Source: Candidatus Gastranaerophilales bacterium
GTDB lineage: Bacteria > Cyanobacteriota > Vampirovibrionia > Gastranaerophilales > Gastranaerophilaceae
Direction of reading: 5' to 3'
DNA length: 64,000 nucleotides
NCBI GenBank assembly: GCA_947589425.1
Contig: CANQAV010000002.1
Coordinates: forward strand, 145,782 to 209,781
Positions 40,794 through 51,335 of the stretch are shown piece by piece (positions within the stretch are counted from its first letter, which is position 1; each line of letters starts with the position of its first letter). The notes beneath the pieces are model-generated. The model did not search any database, had not been told where the DNA came from, and saw only the letters and a list, made by a program, of their open reading frames with translations. Both the position numbers and the translations under genes were made by a program.

Positions 40794-43793
40794 ATGGAAT
40801 TTCAACGGGAAGAACTTGATGAAATATTAAATATTTTTCAACAGGAAAGCATCGAAATTATTGCTGCAATGGATGAAAAACTTTTGTTTTTGGAGCGTGA
40901 GCCGAACAATCCCGAAATTGCAATGCAATTGTTCCGTGATGCGCATTCCTTAAAAGGCTCCGCCAGAATGCTGGGTTTTAACGATATTCAAAATATTGCT
41001 CATAAAATAGAAGATATTATAAGCCTTGTAAGAGAAGAAAAGCTGGTCCTTACCGTTAAAGTAGGAGATACAATTTCCGAATGCCTTGATTTTATTTCGA
41101 CATTGATAAATAAAACTGTTTCCCTAAAACAAGCTTATAAGAGCCCGGATGTTGATTTATATATTAAAAAATTGGATGATTTAATATATGGCAGCGAAGA
41201 TGATGATAATTTTACCAAAAAAAGTTTTTTCCTGAAATTTGAAAATATAGAACGTGTTGCAATAAATATTCTCTATATTGTAACTTATGCCCATGAGCAT
41301 GAAAACTATATGAATATTTTCGAGCTTGAAAATGAACTTAATACATTGTTGTTTTTGTTTGAAAAAACAAATGATGAAGGAATTAACGAAATTAAATTAT
41401 GCATAAGAAATGTTTTATTTTCGCTTGAAAAATATAAAGATGCCGAAAACAAAAAAAGTGTATTTGTTGAACTTTTTGATACCGTGCATGCTTTTATAGA
41501 TACCCTGGGGGCATACGCAGATAAACAGCATATAAAAAGAAGCAATTATTGGGAAGCGGTTGAGAAAAAGTTGAACTCCCCTAACGATAACGATAAAAAT
41601 ATCACCCCTTTTAATATAAATCGTACTAAAATCGAAGAGATAATACAAAAACTTCCAATGATGGAGATAAATTGCGATTATTACGATGAAGCATTTAAAA
41701 CCATAAACCAAATAATAACGGCAGAACAGAATGATGATATAAGACATATATTATCCTGCGCAAAACAAATTTTATTGATATATAAGAAAAAGAATAAGAC
41801 CCTTGTTCAGGATGTGTCTTTGGGGTTGATGGAAGTTTTTGAAGCGGTTAAGTCGGAAGATGCCGGTGTTATAAAAGAAGCCAAAGCAAAAATTGATGTC
41901 ATAAAAATTATGACACAATTTGAAAATGATATGCCAAAAAGACCGAGAGAAGTCAGCAAGACAAGCCAAAAAGATATATTAAATACAATTACAAATTCTC
42001 AAATTAAGACATTAAGAATTGATTCCGTAAAATTGGATAATTTGGCAGTTCAAATAGGAGAACTTATTGTATCAAAAATCAAAACAAATGAGGAACTCTC
42101 TATTGCCAAAAAAATTAATAATGAACTTATTGAATGGCAGAAAAATTTTAATAAGATGAGCTATTATATAAAATATTTTGACAAAAAATATCTGTCCGAA
42201 TCCTTCGGTGGTGGGGATGATTTAAGAAAAATTATTTCATATAATAAACAGCTTTCAACTCTTGCCCAATCACACAGTGATAAAATAACCGAAATCATTC
42301 GGGAAACATCCCGACTTTTTAAACACTTGCAGGAGAGCGAAACAAAGTTAAACGCAACAACGACTGAAATTAAAGAAATGGTAAAAAATATGAGAATTTT
42401 ACCCCTTCAGACAATATTTCAGCTTTTTCCGAGAATGGTGCATAATATAGCTCGAGATCAGAACAAGAAAATAGATTTATTTATTGAAGGAGCGGATATT
42501 ACAGCCGACAAAACAATAATTGAAGAAATAAAAATCCCTCTTATGCATATTATAAGAAATTCAATTGACCATGGGATTGAAGATGTTGATACAAGAAAAT
42601 TTTTAGGCAAAAATCCGATAGGAAGAATTGAAATCAAAGCATCCTTAAAAGATAACAAAGTTGTAATTGATGTTAAAGACGACGGCAGAGGGCTTGATAT
42701 TGAAAAAATTAAGGCAAAAGCGCTTGAAAAACACATTTTAACCGAAGAAGAACTTAATGTGGTCGGGGAAGAGGAGATTACAAACTTGATTTTTTATCCC
42801 GGATTTTCAACCGAAGATGTCGTTACGGATTTATCAGGCAGAGGGCTTGGGCTTGATATAGTTAATAATAAAATAAGTCAGCTTCAAGGAAGAATTGATA
42901 TATTTTCTCAGGTTAAAAAAGGTACGGTGGTCAGAATTACTCTTCCTGCCGTAATTGCAACCAAGAAGGTGTTTGTAATTGAAGAAAATAAACAGCTTTT
43001 GGCAATTGAAACATCCGCAATTAAAACTATCGTGAGAATTAACGCCGACGAGGTTTTTGAAAAAGATAACAACAACTACTATGTATATAACGGAATTGCA
43101 ATTGCGGTTTATACTCTTTCTCAAATTTTAAATTATGAAAATACTCCGAGGGAAACTTTTAAATATACACTGATGATTATTGAGGCGGATAATCTTACCT
43201 TTGGTGTGATTGTTGAAAAGTTGATTGCCGATCAGGAAATTGTTCACAAAAAGCTTGCCGCACCTTTGTATAAAGTTAAAAATATTTCGGGGATTACGAC
43301 TTTGGCAAACGGAGAAGCTTGCTTGATTTTAAGTGTTCCCGATATTATTGCAGCCGTTAACTCCAAAAAAATCGGCAGTAAAATTATATTAAAAAACGGC
43401 AGAGTAAGAACAAGGAATAATTTTAAATATAAAATTCTTGTTGTTGATGATTCCGCCACAACAAGAATTCTGCAGAAAAATATACTGGCAAATAACGGTT
43501 ATAATGTGTCAACCGCTACAAGTCCGATTAGTGCTCTTGAAAAGATGAAAGAAGATAATTATGACTTAATTATTTCGGATGTACAAATGCCTGAGATGAG
43601 CGGGTTTGAATTTATTGATGAATTCAGAAAAATAAAAAACTATGCTTCGACACCCGTGATAATAGTAAGCTCAGAGCCGAGAGAGTTTTATGAAAAAGAG
43701 ATTTCAAACAATAATATTTTAACCTACATACAAAAAAATCTCTTTAAACAGGACGAACTTTTAAAATGCCTTGAAAATACCCTTAATTATTAA
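40794..43793 (+). CDS. CheA-type histidine kinase with C-terminal receiver domain
   Basis: Hpt DAHSLKGSARMLGF; HATPase HIIRNSIDHGIED and DVVTDLSGRGLGLDIV; CheW-like; REC ILVVDDSATTRILQKNILANNGYNVSTA...IISDVQMPEMSG. Confidence 0.93.
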   Translation: MEFQREELDEILNIFQQESIEIIAAMDEKLLFLEREPNNPEIAMQLFRDAHSLKGSARMLGFNDIQNIAHKIEDIISLVREEKLVLTVKVGDTISECLDFISTLINKTVSLKQAYKSPDVDLYIKKLDDLIYGSEDDDNFTKKSFFLKFENIERVAINILYIVTYAHEHENYMNIFELENELNTLLFLFEKTNDEGINEIKLCIRNVLFSLEKYKDAENKKSVFVELFDTVHAFIDTLGAYADKQHIKRSNYWEAVEKKLNSPNDNDKNITPFNINRTKIEEIIQKLPMMEINCDYYDEAFKTINQIITAEQNDDIRHILSCAKQILLIYKKKNKTLVQDVSLGLMEVFEAVKSEDAGVIKEAKAKIDVIKIMTQFENDMPKRPREVSKTSQKDILNTITNSQIKTLRIDSVKLDNLAVQIGELIVSKIKTNEELSIAKKINNELIEWQKNFNKMSYYIKYFDKKYLSESFGGGDDLRKIISYNKQLSTLAQSHSDKITEIIRETSRLFKHLQESETKLNATTTEIKEMVKNMRILPLQTIFQLFPRMVHNIARDQNKKIDLFIEGADITADKTIIEEIKIPLMHIIRNSIDHGIEDVDTRKFLGKNPIGRIEIKASLKDNKVVIDVKDDGRGLDIEKIKAKALEKHILTEEELNVVGEEEITNLIFYPGFSTEDVVTDLSGRGLGLDIVNNKISQLQGRIDIFSQVKKGTVVRITLPAVIATKKVFVIEENKQLLAIETSAIKTIVRINADEVFEKDNNNYYVYNGIAIAVYTLSQILNYENTPRETFKYTLMIIEADNLTFGVIVEKLIADQEIVHKKLAAPLYKVKNISGITTLANGEACLILSVPDIIAAVNSKKIGSKIILKNGRVRTRNNFKYKILVVDDSATTRILQKNILANNGYNVSTATSPISALEKMKEDNYDLIISDVQMPEMSGFEFIDEFRKIKNYASTPVIIVSSEPREFYEKEISNNNILTYIQKNLFKQDELLKCLENTLNY

Positions 43794-43844
43794 ATAGTAT
43801 ATTTTTATGACGACAATAAATTTTGATTTAGGTAGAATTAGCTT

Positions 43845-45005
43845 ATGAGTTTTTTAAAAGATAACAAAGTAATTTTAATAATAATATTATTTTTGGGTTT
43901 TGGTTTAAGATTGTGGAACATCAATTGTCCCGAGGGTTTTTGGGCAGATGAATACAAGGCATTTTCTTTTGATATATTTAAATATCACGTAGGTTTTTTT
44001 GAAGCCCTTAAAACAAATTGCTATGCGCCTCTTCATCATTTTTATTTAAAAATTTGGACAACAATATTCAACAATAGCAGTTTTATGATTAAAATGTCAT
44101 CCCTTGTACCTAATTTATTAGGTTGTTTTGTAATGTACCACGTCGGAAAAAATTATCAGACAAAACACCATTCAATTGAAATCGGTCTTGCGTGTGCCTG
44201 CGTGGGCGCAATAAGCTCATTTTTAATATATTTTGCTCAGGAAGCAAGAATTTATTCTTTAATATTTTTGCTATCCTCTCTTGTTTTATTATATTCAATT
44301 AAAATGTATGAATTTCCATGTCAAAAAAATGCGTGGTGGCTTACTTTTTATTCAATTCTTTTAATTTTAGAGCACACCATAGCCTTTGTATTTGTTATAT
44401 TTAATATTTTCGGCTTAATTGCATTTCGGGAAAGAAAAAAGAAAAATATAGACCCCTATATGCCTCTTGTTGCGGGGTTAATTCTTTGTCTGCCTTTAAT
44501 TCCTTTTTTGTTGAGGCTTTTTGCTCATCCTACATATATTTCAAGGTGGTGGTCGCCATTTAACTGGTCAAACATAGGCTTTTTCTTTACGGATTTATTT
44601 TCGCCCGTCTTGAAAAACCTTACAACGCATCCTGTTGATTTTTATCATCAAATAGTAGGTACAAGCTCAATAAATATAGGTTTTGTTTTGTTTGCCCTTG
44701 TGAGCGCAGTTATGGCTCTTGTGATGATAATTCGCTCAAATATTGATGCAAGAAGAATAAACAAATATTTTTTAAGCGTGTCTCTTGCGGTATTTTTAAC
44801 GCTTTTAATCACTGCAATTGCAGATAAGCTTGCCTTTTTAACAAAATATTATGCCGAATTATACCCGATGTTAATTTTAATGTGTGCAATAGGCTGGGCA
44901 CGGATGAATTCAAGAAATTCAAAAATTACCTGTGCTACGATTTATATTTTTATGACGCTGTTTTTTATTTTAGTATCTCACCTGAGCTCAATTAAGCTTG
45001 TTTAA
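43845..45005 (+). CDS. GT-C/GT39-like polytopic glycosyltransferase
   Basis: NCPEGFWADEYKAFSFDIFKYHVGFFEALKTNCYAPLHHFYLKIW, many TM segments. Confidence 0.7.
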   Translation: MSFLKDNKVILIIILFLGFGLRLWNINCPEGFWADEYKAFSFDIFKYHVGFFEALKTNCYAPLHHFYLKIWTTIFNNSSFMIKMSSLVPNLLGCFVMYHVGKNYQTKHHSIEIGLACACVGAISSFLIYFAQEARIYSLIFLLSSLVLLYSIKMYEFPCQKNAWWLTFYSILLILEHTIAFVFVIFNIFGLIAFRERKKKNIDPYMPLVAGLILCLPLIPFLLRLFAHPTYISRWWSPFNWSNIGFFFTDLFSPVLKNLTTHPVDFYHQIVGTSSINIGFVLFALVSAVMALVMIIRSNIDARRINKYFLSVSLAVFLTLLITAIADKLAFLTKYYAELYPMLILMCAIGWARMNSRNSKITCATIYIFMTLFFILVSHLSSIKLV

Positions 45006-45659
45006 TTTATCTATTTCATAAAGCCCTTCAACAAGGGCAAATCTTCCTATGGGGATAACTTCCGTATATTGGGACAGGCTTTCGATGAAACATTTGTTTT
45101 CGCAAAAGCCCCCGCTGATAAAAAGTTTTTTGGGTCTTTTGGCAAAATTATAAGCATTAAAGGCAATGCCGTGGACAAATTTTGCAACCGCAGTTTTTGA
45201 ATTAACCCCTTTTGCAACATCATCCATTATTTTTTCCAGACCGAAAATCCCGCAGGTGATTGAATATTTTTCATTTGTATATTTTAATTCATCGGGATTT
45301 ATGTCGTAAAATTTTAAAAGCATCTCTACGGTTGCCCCCGTTGCGCTTGCACAGGTTGTATTCCAGTCCATATCTTTAAACTTGTTATTTTGAAATTCGA
45401 CATATTTTATATCTCTTGAACCTAAATCAAGCGCAATGAAGTTATCTTCAAGATATTTTTTTGCTCCCCATGCAAGGGCAACAACTTCGTTTTCGTATAT
45501 GCCTTCCTTTTTTTCTATGCTGTGTCCCGTTGCTTTTGTATATTTTAAATCGGCTAAATTTATATCACGGGTCAAACTAACACTGTAGTCTTTTTTTTCG
45601 CCGTTTACTTTTAAGATTTTTACTCGGGTAGTGCCTGCATCAATATAAATTTTTTCCAT
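44988..45659 (-). CDS. Miniature HgdC/BadF-type ATPase ('archerase-like')
   Basis: IDAGTTRVKILKV; IALDLGSRDIKYVEF; WNTTCASATGATVEML; SITCGIFGLEKIMDDV; LFISGGFCENKCFIESL. Confidence 0.7.
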   Translation of the reverse strand: MEKIYIDAGTTRVKILKVNGEKKDYSVSLTRDINLADLKYTKATGHSIEKKEGIYENEVVALAWGAKKYLEDNFIALDLGSRDIKYVEFQNNKFKDMDWNTTCASATGATVEMLLKFYDINPDELKYTNEKYSITCGIFGLEKIMDDVAKGVNSKTAVAKFVHGIAFNAYNFAKRPKKLFISGGFCENKCFIESLSQYTEVIPIGRFALVEGLYEIDKLNKLN

Positions 45660-45661
45660 AA

Positions 45662-46393
45662 CTACCTCAACTTTAAAAACGCTTCTATTTTTGCTTTTGC
45701 GCTGTTTGTGGGAATTGCGTCAATATCTATAAAAAGCCCCTGATATTTGTTTGCAAGGTGTTTAGCTAAAAGAGTTTTTGAACAAAAAGCCTGTGTAAAA
45801 AATATCGTGGGAAGTTCTTTATCAACATAAGTTTCAAGTTCAAAATCCCCCGGATATCCCGCTTCAACAGAGCGAAGCCAGCCGAATATTTCAGTATTGC
45901 AAGGGAAAAGATTTAAAATATCAAGGTCGTTTGGCGGTACTCCCCAGAAGCCGAACGAGGGTTTTTGGGGCTTTAAATAATCGTAATTTTTTCTTTCATA
46001 TATATTTTTTGTAATTAACTCAACCTTTTCCTTAAGGGGAATTGCGCTTTTTGAAATCGGAATTTTTATTTTATTTATATTCGGACATTTATCTTCAAAA
46101 ACGGATTGCACAATATCAAATTCATTTTTTAATAATTCCGATATGAAATATGCGCTGTCGCATTTATCTTTCCCTTTGGGCGCAAGAATTTTAATTATTC
46201 TGTCTTTAAGATAAAAAGCATTATTTATAATGTTTTTGATAATTGTGCAATAGTTATCGGGCGTAAGCTTTAAATCGGGATAATTGTAATTTATGTCTAA
46301 ATCTACCCAGAGCGCATCAGGGTAGATTTGTTTCGTTTCTTCAATAAGTTCAATTCTCGGATATCCCCAGAAAGCTATGATATCTTTTTTCAT
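45662..46393 (-). CDS. Unassigned Cys-containing protein, partner of the mini-archerase
   Basis: 243-aa ORF between recA and the HgdC-like ORF, 2-bp gap; FWGxP occurs twice (IIAFWGYPR, FGFWGVPPN). Confidence 0.6.
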   Translation of the reverse strand: MKKDIIAFWGYPRIELIEETKQIYPDALWVDLDINYNYPDLKLTPDNYCTIIKNIINNAFYLKDRIIKILAPKGKDKCDSAYFISELLKNEFDIVQSVFEDKCPNINKIKIPISKSAIPLKEKVELITKNIYERKNYDYLKPQKPSFGFWGVPPNDLDILNLFPCNTEIFGWLRSVEAGYPGDFELETYVDKELPTIFFTQAFCSKTLLAKHLANKYQGLFIDIDAIPTNSAKAKIEAFLKLR

Positions 46394-46402
46394 CTTGATA
46401 TT

Positions 46403-47464
46403 TTAGTTTTCTTCTTCCTGAGCTTTATTTTTGTTAGAAATTTTTTCTCTTATTTTAAGTTCAATTTCTTTTAAAATTTCAGGATTTTGTTCAAGAAATT
46501 CTTTTGCTTTATCTCTTCCCTGTCCGAGTTTTTCATCGTTATAGCTAAACCATGCGCCCGCTTTTTTGATGATATCAAAATTTACGGCAACATCAATTGT
46601 GTTTCCCAGAGCACAGATACCTTTTCCGTATATAATATCAAATTCTGCGGTTTTAAAAGGCGGTGCAACTTTGTTTTTTACAACTTTTACTCTTACACGG
46701 TTTCCGATATCTTCGTTATCTTTGTTTTTAACGCTGTCGCATCTTCTTATATCCAATCTTACGGAAGAATAATATTTAAGCGCCTGTCCGCCTGTTGTTG
46801 TTTCGGGATTTCCAAACATTATACCGATTTTTTGTCTTAATTGGTTAATGAAAATAACGGTTGTGTTTGTTTTTGCTACAACTGCGGTTAATTTTCTGAG
46901 ACCTTTTGACATAAGACGTGCTTGCAGACCCATTTGCTGTTCGTCCATCGCTTTTTCAATTTCAGCTTTAGGTACAAGTGCCGCAACGGAGTCTATTACA
47001 ATGACATCAATTGCACCTGAGCGGACAAGCTCTTCCGCAATTTCAAGGGCTTGTTCACCCGTATCGGGCTGCGAGATAAGAAGCTGGTCAATATCAACCC
47101 CTAAATTTCTTGCATATTCAGGGTCAAGTGCATGCTCGGCATCAATAAACGCCGCTATTCCGCCCATTTTTTGAGCATTTGCAACAATGTGCTGTGCTAA
47201 AGTTGTTTTACCTGAAGATTCGGGTCCGTATATTTCAATAATTCTTCCTCTCGGCACTCCGCCTATTCCTAATGCTATATCAAGAGCCAAAGCGCCCGTC
47301 GGGATACATTCGCAATTAACGCTTGTTTTATCACCCAAGCGCATTATTGAGCCTTTTCCGAAATCTTTTTCAATTTTATCCAAAGCAAGCTTCAGTGCTT
47401 TGTTTTTTCCTTCCTGTATGGCTTTTTGGTCATTTTCTTCTATTTCTTTAACGGCAGGACACAT
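46403..47464 (-). CDS. recA: Recombinase RecA
   Basis: [89 protein letters not shown]. Confidence 0.98.
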   Translation of the reverse strand: MCPAVKEIEENDQKAIQEGKNKALKLALDKIEKDFGKGSIMRLGDKTSVNCECIPTGALALDIALGIGGVPRGRIIEIYGPESSGKTTLAQHIVANAQKMGGIAAFIDAEHALDPEYARNLGVDIDQLLISQPDTGEQALEIAEELVRSGAIDVIVIDSVAALVPKAEIEKAMDEQQMGLQARLMSKGLRKLTAVVAKTNTTVIFINQLRQKIGIMFGNPETTTGGQALKYYSSVRLDIRRCDSVKNKDNEDIGNRVRVKVVKNKVAPPFKTAEFDIIYGKGICALGNTIDVAVNFDIIKKAGAWFSYNDEKLGQGRDKAKEFLEQNPEILKEIELKIREKISNKNKAQEEEN

Positions 47465-47515
47465 AATTTTTTTCCTCACTTCCCTATTGTTAGTTTATAT
47501 TATATAATAAATTTT

Positions 47516-48334
47516 ATGAAAACTCTAAAACTTAACAATTTTGAAATAGGCGGGTCAAAACTTACAATTTTGGCGGGACCTTGCGCTATGGAATCATATG
47601 AGATTTGCTATAAAACCGCTAAAAAACTAAAAGAAATTACAAAAAAGCTCGATATTAATTTTGTTTTTAAAACTTCTTTTGATAAAGCAAATCGTTCCTC
47701 GCTCAATTCTTACAGGGGTTTGGGAATGGAAGAAGGATTGAAAATTTTATCCGAAATTAAAAAAGAGCTCGATATTCCGATTGTAACGGATATCCACGAG
47801 CCCTATCAGGCTGAAATTGCTGCTCGTACTGCAGATATCATTCAAATACCCGCATTTTTGTGCAGACAGACGGATTTACTTGTTTGCGCAGCTAAAACGG
47901 GAAAAATCGTAAACATAAAAAAAGGACAGTTTTTATCTCCTCATCAGATGAAATCAATTGCAAAAAAAGTGTCTGAAAGCGGAAATGACAATATTTTAAT
48001 AACGGAACGGGGTGCATCATTCGGCTATAACAATCTTGTTGTCGATATGAGAGGTGTTTCAATTATACAGGATGAAATAGGATATCCTCTTGTATTTGAT
48101 GCAACTCACAGTGTCCAAATTCCGGGGGGTCATGGCTCATCTTCTTCGGGAGAAAGAAAATTTGTTCCTCTTCTGGCAAAATCAGCAGTTGCGGCAGGAG
48201 CAAAATGCCTTTTCTTTGAAATTCATCCGAGTCCCGAAGATGCCCTTTGCGACGGGGATAATATGCTTCCTTTGGATGAGTGTGAAGAAACTTTTGATAT
48301 TTGTAATAAAATATTTAAATTGGTGTTAAATTAA
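47516..48334 (+). CDS. kdsA: 3-deoxy-8-phosphooctulonate synthase (Kdo-8-P synthase)
   Basis: LAGPCAMES; FKTSFDKANRSSLNSYRGLGMEEGLKIL; FLCRQTDLLVCAAKTGKIVNIKKGQFLSPHQMK; FDATHSVQIPGG. Confidence 0.95.
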   Translation: MKTLKLNNFEIGGSKLTILAGPCAMESYEICYKTAKKLKEITKKLDINFVFKTSFDKANRSSLNSYRGLGMEEGLKILSEIKKELDIPIVTDIHEPYQAEIAARTADIIQIPAFLCRQTDLLVCAAKTGKIVNIKKGQFLSPHQMKSIAKKVSESGNDNILITERGASFGYNNLVVDMRGVSIIQDEIGYPLVFDATHSVQIPGGHGSSSSGERKFVPLLAKSAVAAGAKCLFFEIHPSPEDALCDGDNMLPLDECEETFDICNKIFKLVLN

Positions 48335-50070
48335 ATTTCTTCTTCAAACAGCATATCGGCAAGCTCGTGTTCCGTTGTGCCGTTTAATCTTTTGGAGATT
48401 TTTTTCAATTTTTGGCTCATAACTTCCATTTGAGTTGTCCAGATGAAATTATCGTTAACATATTTTTCGCCTTTTTGAAAATCGCCTTCCATTTGAATTT
48501 TAATTATTTCAGACAGCATTTCCCTTGCCGTGGGTACCATTTCGTCAATGTTAACATATAAAACCCCTTCATCCGAAATGCTCATTGCACCTTTTTTGAT
48601 AAAATAATAATTTTGCATAACAGAGCGCACTCTGTGGGCTTGAGAGAGCGTCGGCTTTGATTTAAGCATGTTATCCGATGCATAAGTTACAATTATTTTA
48701 TCTCTTTCTTCTTTGGTATAAAGCCCTGCTTCAACCAATATATCAAGCATTGAAAGGCTTACCATATCGGCTTTATTTTCTTCAATTATTGATTTATATT
48801 TTCCCAAAGCTTCGCATCCTTCTTTCGGGCCCAAAGAGTGTCCGTTTTCGTGTCCTATTGTAAAAGGATGATCCATTTTATCGTCATAATATTGATGAAG
48901 GGACTTATCAAGAATATTATCAAGTCTTTCCTGAAGCTTTTGTTTGGCATCTTCGCTTGTGATAAAGCGGATTTGCCTGTGGTAAACATTTCTTCTTCCT
49001 CCCCCTATTGTAAGAGAGAGTTTATCATTGTTCGGCAGGTTTTCGGCCAATGTTATACCCGCACGAAATGCGCCGACATCCCCCGCAACTTCAATTAAAT
49101 CTACATCTACCATTGTTTGAGAAATATCGTCTTTTTTTGATATAACTTGTTCGTATTGGTCGCAAAACGGCATATTCTGCGCCATTAAAGGAAGAAAATC
49201 TTTAACTTTTAAAATATAGTCCGTTCCTTCTTTGTTTACAATTCCGACTCTTGCCCCCAGATAATCTTTTGAAATTACATCAATATTATGTTTTTCTAAA
49301 AGTGCGGACAATTTCTCGTTTTCAAGGACTGTTTGAGTCATTTCATCGGAATAGTTTTCTCTTGTAATTGTAAATTCTAAAGGGGTGTTTTGTAATTGCG
49401 CCCATTTTTTATCCGCATAAGCATCAAGCATTGCATCCGCTTTTAAAAATGCTTCCGATTGCAGTCTTAAATATTCTCTGAAATCAAGGTCGGTTGAAGT
49501 ACAGCTTGCCCTTAATAAAAGTTGCGCAGCTGCTTTAAAATCTTCGCTGAATTTATCAACGTAATCTATTGCAATAAGCTCATCCCCCTTGCGTTCTACT
49601 ACGCTTCTTTGATTGAGGATTTTTTTAACTTCATCAATTTTATTTTCTTCAATCATTTTGATTAAAATATTATGAAATTCTTCTTTTTCAAGGTCTTCGG
49701 GATAAAAACCGCATCCGGGCTTTTTTTCAAGTCCTTTTGCCAAAATAACAAGGTTTGATTCGCAATCAAGAGCAAAAATGCCCTTTTGAGCATCAAAAAG
49801 TATTTTTGTTAATTTTGCTTTTTTGCTTCCTTTTTTAATTTCATCCTCAAGAAATTTTTTAAAAGGCAGATTGTGTCTGCTATCAAGCTCCATGTTGATT
49901 TTTTCTATAATTCTTGCAGCTTTAACAAGACATTTAAGGGTATATTTATCGCCGTCGGCAAGATTTTTAAATTCAATTGAATTTTTATCCAGCATTTTTT
50001 TAACGACAAGACAATCTTTTGAAGCCCTTTTTTCAAGTTCTTTTGTGCTTAAACCATAGTCATATTTCAT
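48331..50070 (-). CDS. Putative zinc metallopeptidase, dipeptidyl-peptidase III (M49)-like
   Basis: IGHENGHSLGPK (HEXXH) with EENKADMVSLSML downstream. Confidence 0.6.
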   Translation of the reverse strand: MKYDYGLSTKELEKRASKDCLVVKKMLDKNSIEFKNLADGDKYTLKCLVKAARIIEKINMELDSRHNLPFKKFLEDEIKKGSKKAKLTKILFDAQKGIFALDCESNLVILAKGLEKKPGCGFYPEDLEKEEFHNILIKMIEENKIDEVKKILNQRSVVERKGDELIAIDYVDKFSEDFKAAAQLLLRASCTSTDLDFREYLRLQSEAFLKADAMLDAYADKKWAQLQNTPLEFTITRENYSDEMTQTVLENEKLSALLEKHNIDVISKDYLGARVGIVNKEGTDYILKVKDFLPLMAQNMPFCDQYEQVISKKDDISQTMVDVDLIEVAGDVGAFRAGITLAENLPNNDKLSLTIGGGRRNVYHRQIRFITSEDAKQKLQERLDNILDKSLHQYYDDKMDHPFTIGHENGHSLGPKEGCEALGKYKSIIEENKADMVSLSMLDILVEAGLYTKEERDKIIVTYASDNMLKSKPTLSQAHRVRSVMQNYYFIKKGAMSISDEGVLYVNIDEMVPTAREMLSEIIKIQMEGDFQKGEKYVNDNFIWTTQMEVMSQKLKKISKRLNGTTEHELADMLFEEEI

Positions 50071-50294
50071 AGTTTCTATCCTTTATTACAATAAAATTAT
50101 ACATTTTGGAGCTTTTATTGTAAAGAATTATACTTTTATTCTTTTTCCATGGCAAATGATGCTAAAGAGCCGAATGCATTTTTAACTTGTTTTAATTTAT
50201 ATCTCAAATAATTTTCATTATTTTTTTTCGCTTATTTAACTGATTGTTAATTTAATTTATATTTTGTAAAATCTTAAAAAAAGGAAGTGTTGCA

Positions 50295-51335
50295 ATGAAA
50301 TATTTTAGAGGCTCATATATATTCACGATAATTGCCCTTATAACAGCGTGGTTTTGGTCGCATCATGCGCATTTGGGACATGAAGCATCGTGCTTTTTTA
50401 TAATTTTTGTATTAAGCGTTTTGGAAATAAGCTTATCTTTTGATAATGCCGTTATAAATGCCGCAAAACTTGAAAAAATGTCCCCTCTTTGGCAGCACAG
50501 ATTTCTTACCTGGGGGATTGTAATTGCGGTATTCGGGATGAGATTTTTATTTCCCGTTTTAGTTGTGAGCATATTTTCGCATCTCAATTTTATAAAAGTT
50601 GTTGATATGGCATTAAATGATGCGGATAAATATGCCCATTATCTGCATATTTCGCATCCTTCAATCATAACTTTCGGCGGTGCATTTTTGCTTATGCTTT
50701 TCCTTAATTATTTCTTTAATCCCGAAAAAGAAGTTCATTGGATAAAGTTTTTAGAGCACAAATTTAAACTCATGGGAGAAGTAAAAGCAATCGGCGTTAT
50801 TATAACTCTTCTTGTTTTGTTTTTAACACAAAATTATGTTGCGCCCGATATAAGGTATGAAACATTAACTTCCGGAATTTGGGGTATTGCGGTCTATCTT
50901 TTAATTGACGGAATATCCTGTGCTCTTGAAAAAGGAAGCGAAAAGTTTAATTTAAAAGCTCAAAATTGTCCTGCTAATTTTAATCTTAAAAATACATGTT
51001 TTATTAACTTTTTATATCTTGAATTAATAGATGCTTCATTCTCTTTAGACGGTGTTTTAGGAGCATTTGCCCTGAGTAAAGATATTGTTATTATAACGCT
51101 CGGGCTTGCAATCGGCGCTATGTTTGTGCGTTCTTTAACCATTATGCTCGTTGAGAAGAAAACTTTAAAAAATTATATATATCTTGAACATGGCGCACAT
51201 TATGCAATCGGCGCTCTTGCAATTTTGATGTTTATTTCATCTTTCCATGAAGTAAATGAAGTTGTGACAGGGCTTGTAGGACTTGTATTTATTATAGCTG
51301 CGTTTGTTGCTTCCGTCAGAAGCAAAAAAGCTTAA
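50295..51335 (+). CDS. DUF475/TerC-like integral membrane protein
   Basis: LEISLSFDNAVINAAKLEKMSPLWQHRFLTWGI; LIDASFSLDGVLGAFALSKDIVII. Confidence 0.85.
   Translation: MKYFRGSYIFTIIALITAWFWSHHAHLGHEASCFFIIFVLSVLEISLSFDNAVINAAKLEKMSPLWQHRFLTWGIVIAVFGMRFLFPVLVVSIFSHLNFIKVVDMALNDADKYAHYLHISHPSIITFGGAFLLMLFLNYFFNPEKEVHWIKFLEHKFKLMGEVKAIGVIITLLVLFLTQNYVAPDIRYETLTSGIWGIAVYLLIDGISCALEKGSEKFNLKAQNCPANFNLKNTCFINFLYLELIDASFSLDGVLGAFALSKDIVIITLGLAIGAMFVRSLTIMLVEKKTLKNYIYLEHGAHYAIGALAILMFISSFHEVNEVVTGLVGLVFIIAAFVASVRSKKA

Noticed and set aside
46487-47507. Several plus-strand ORFs over recA
   Set aside because: Antisense to recA; no plausible start context or family.
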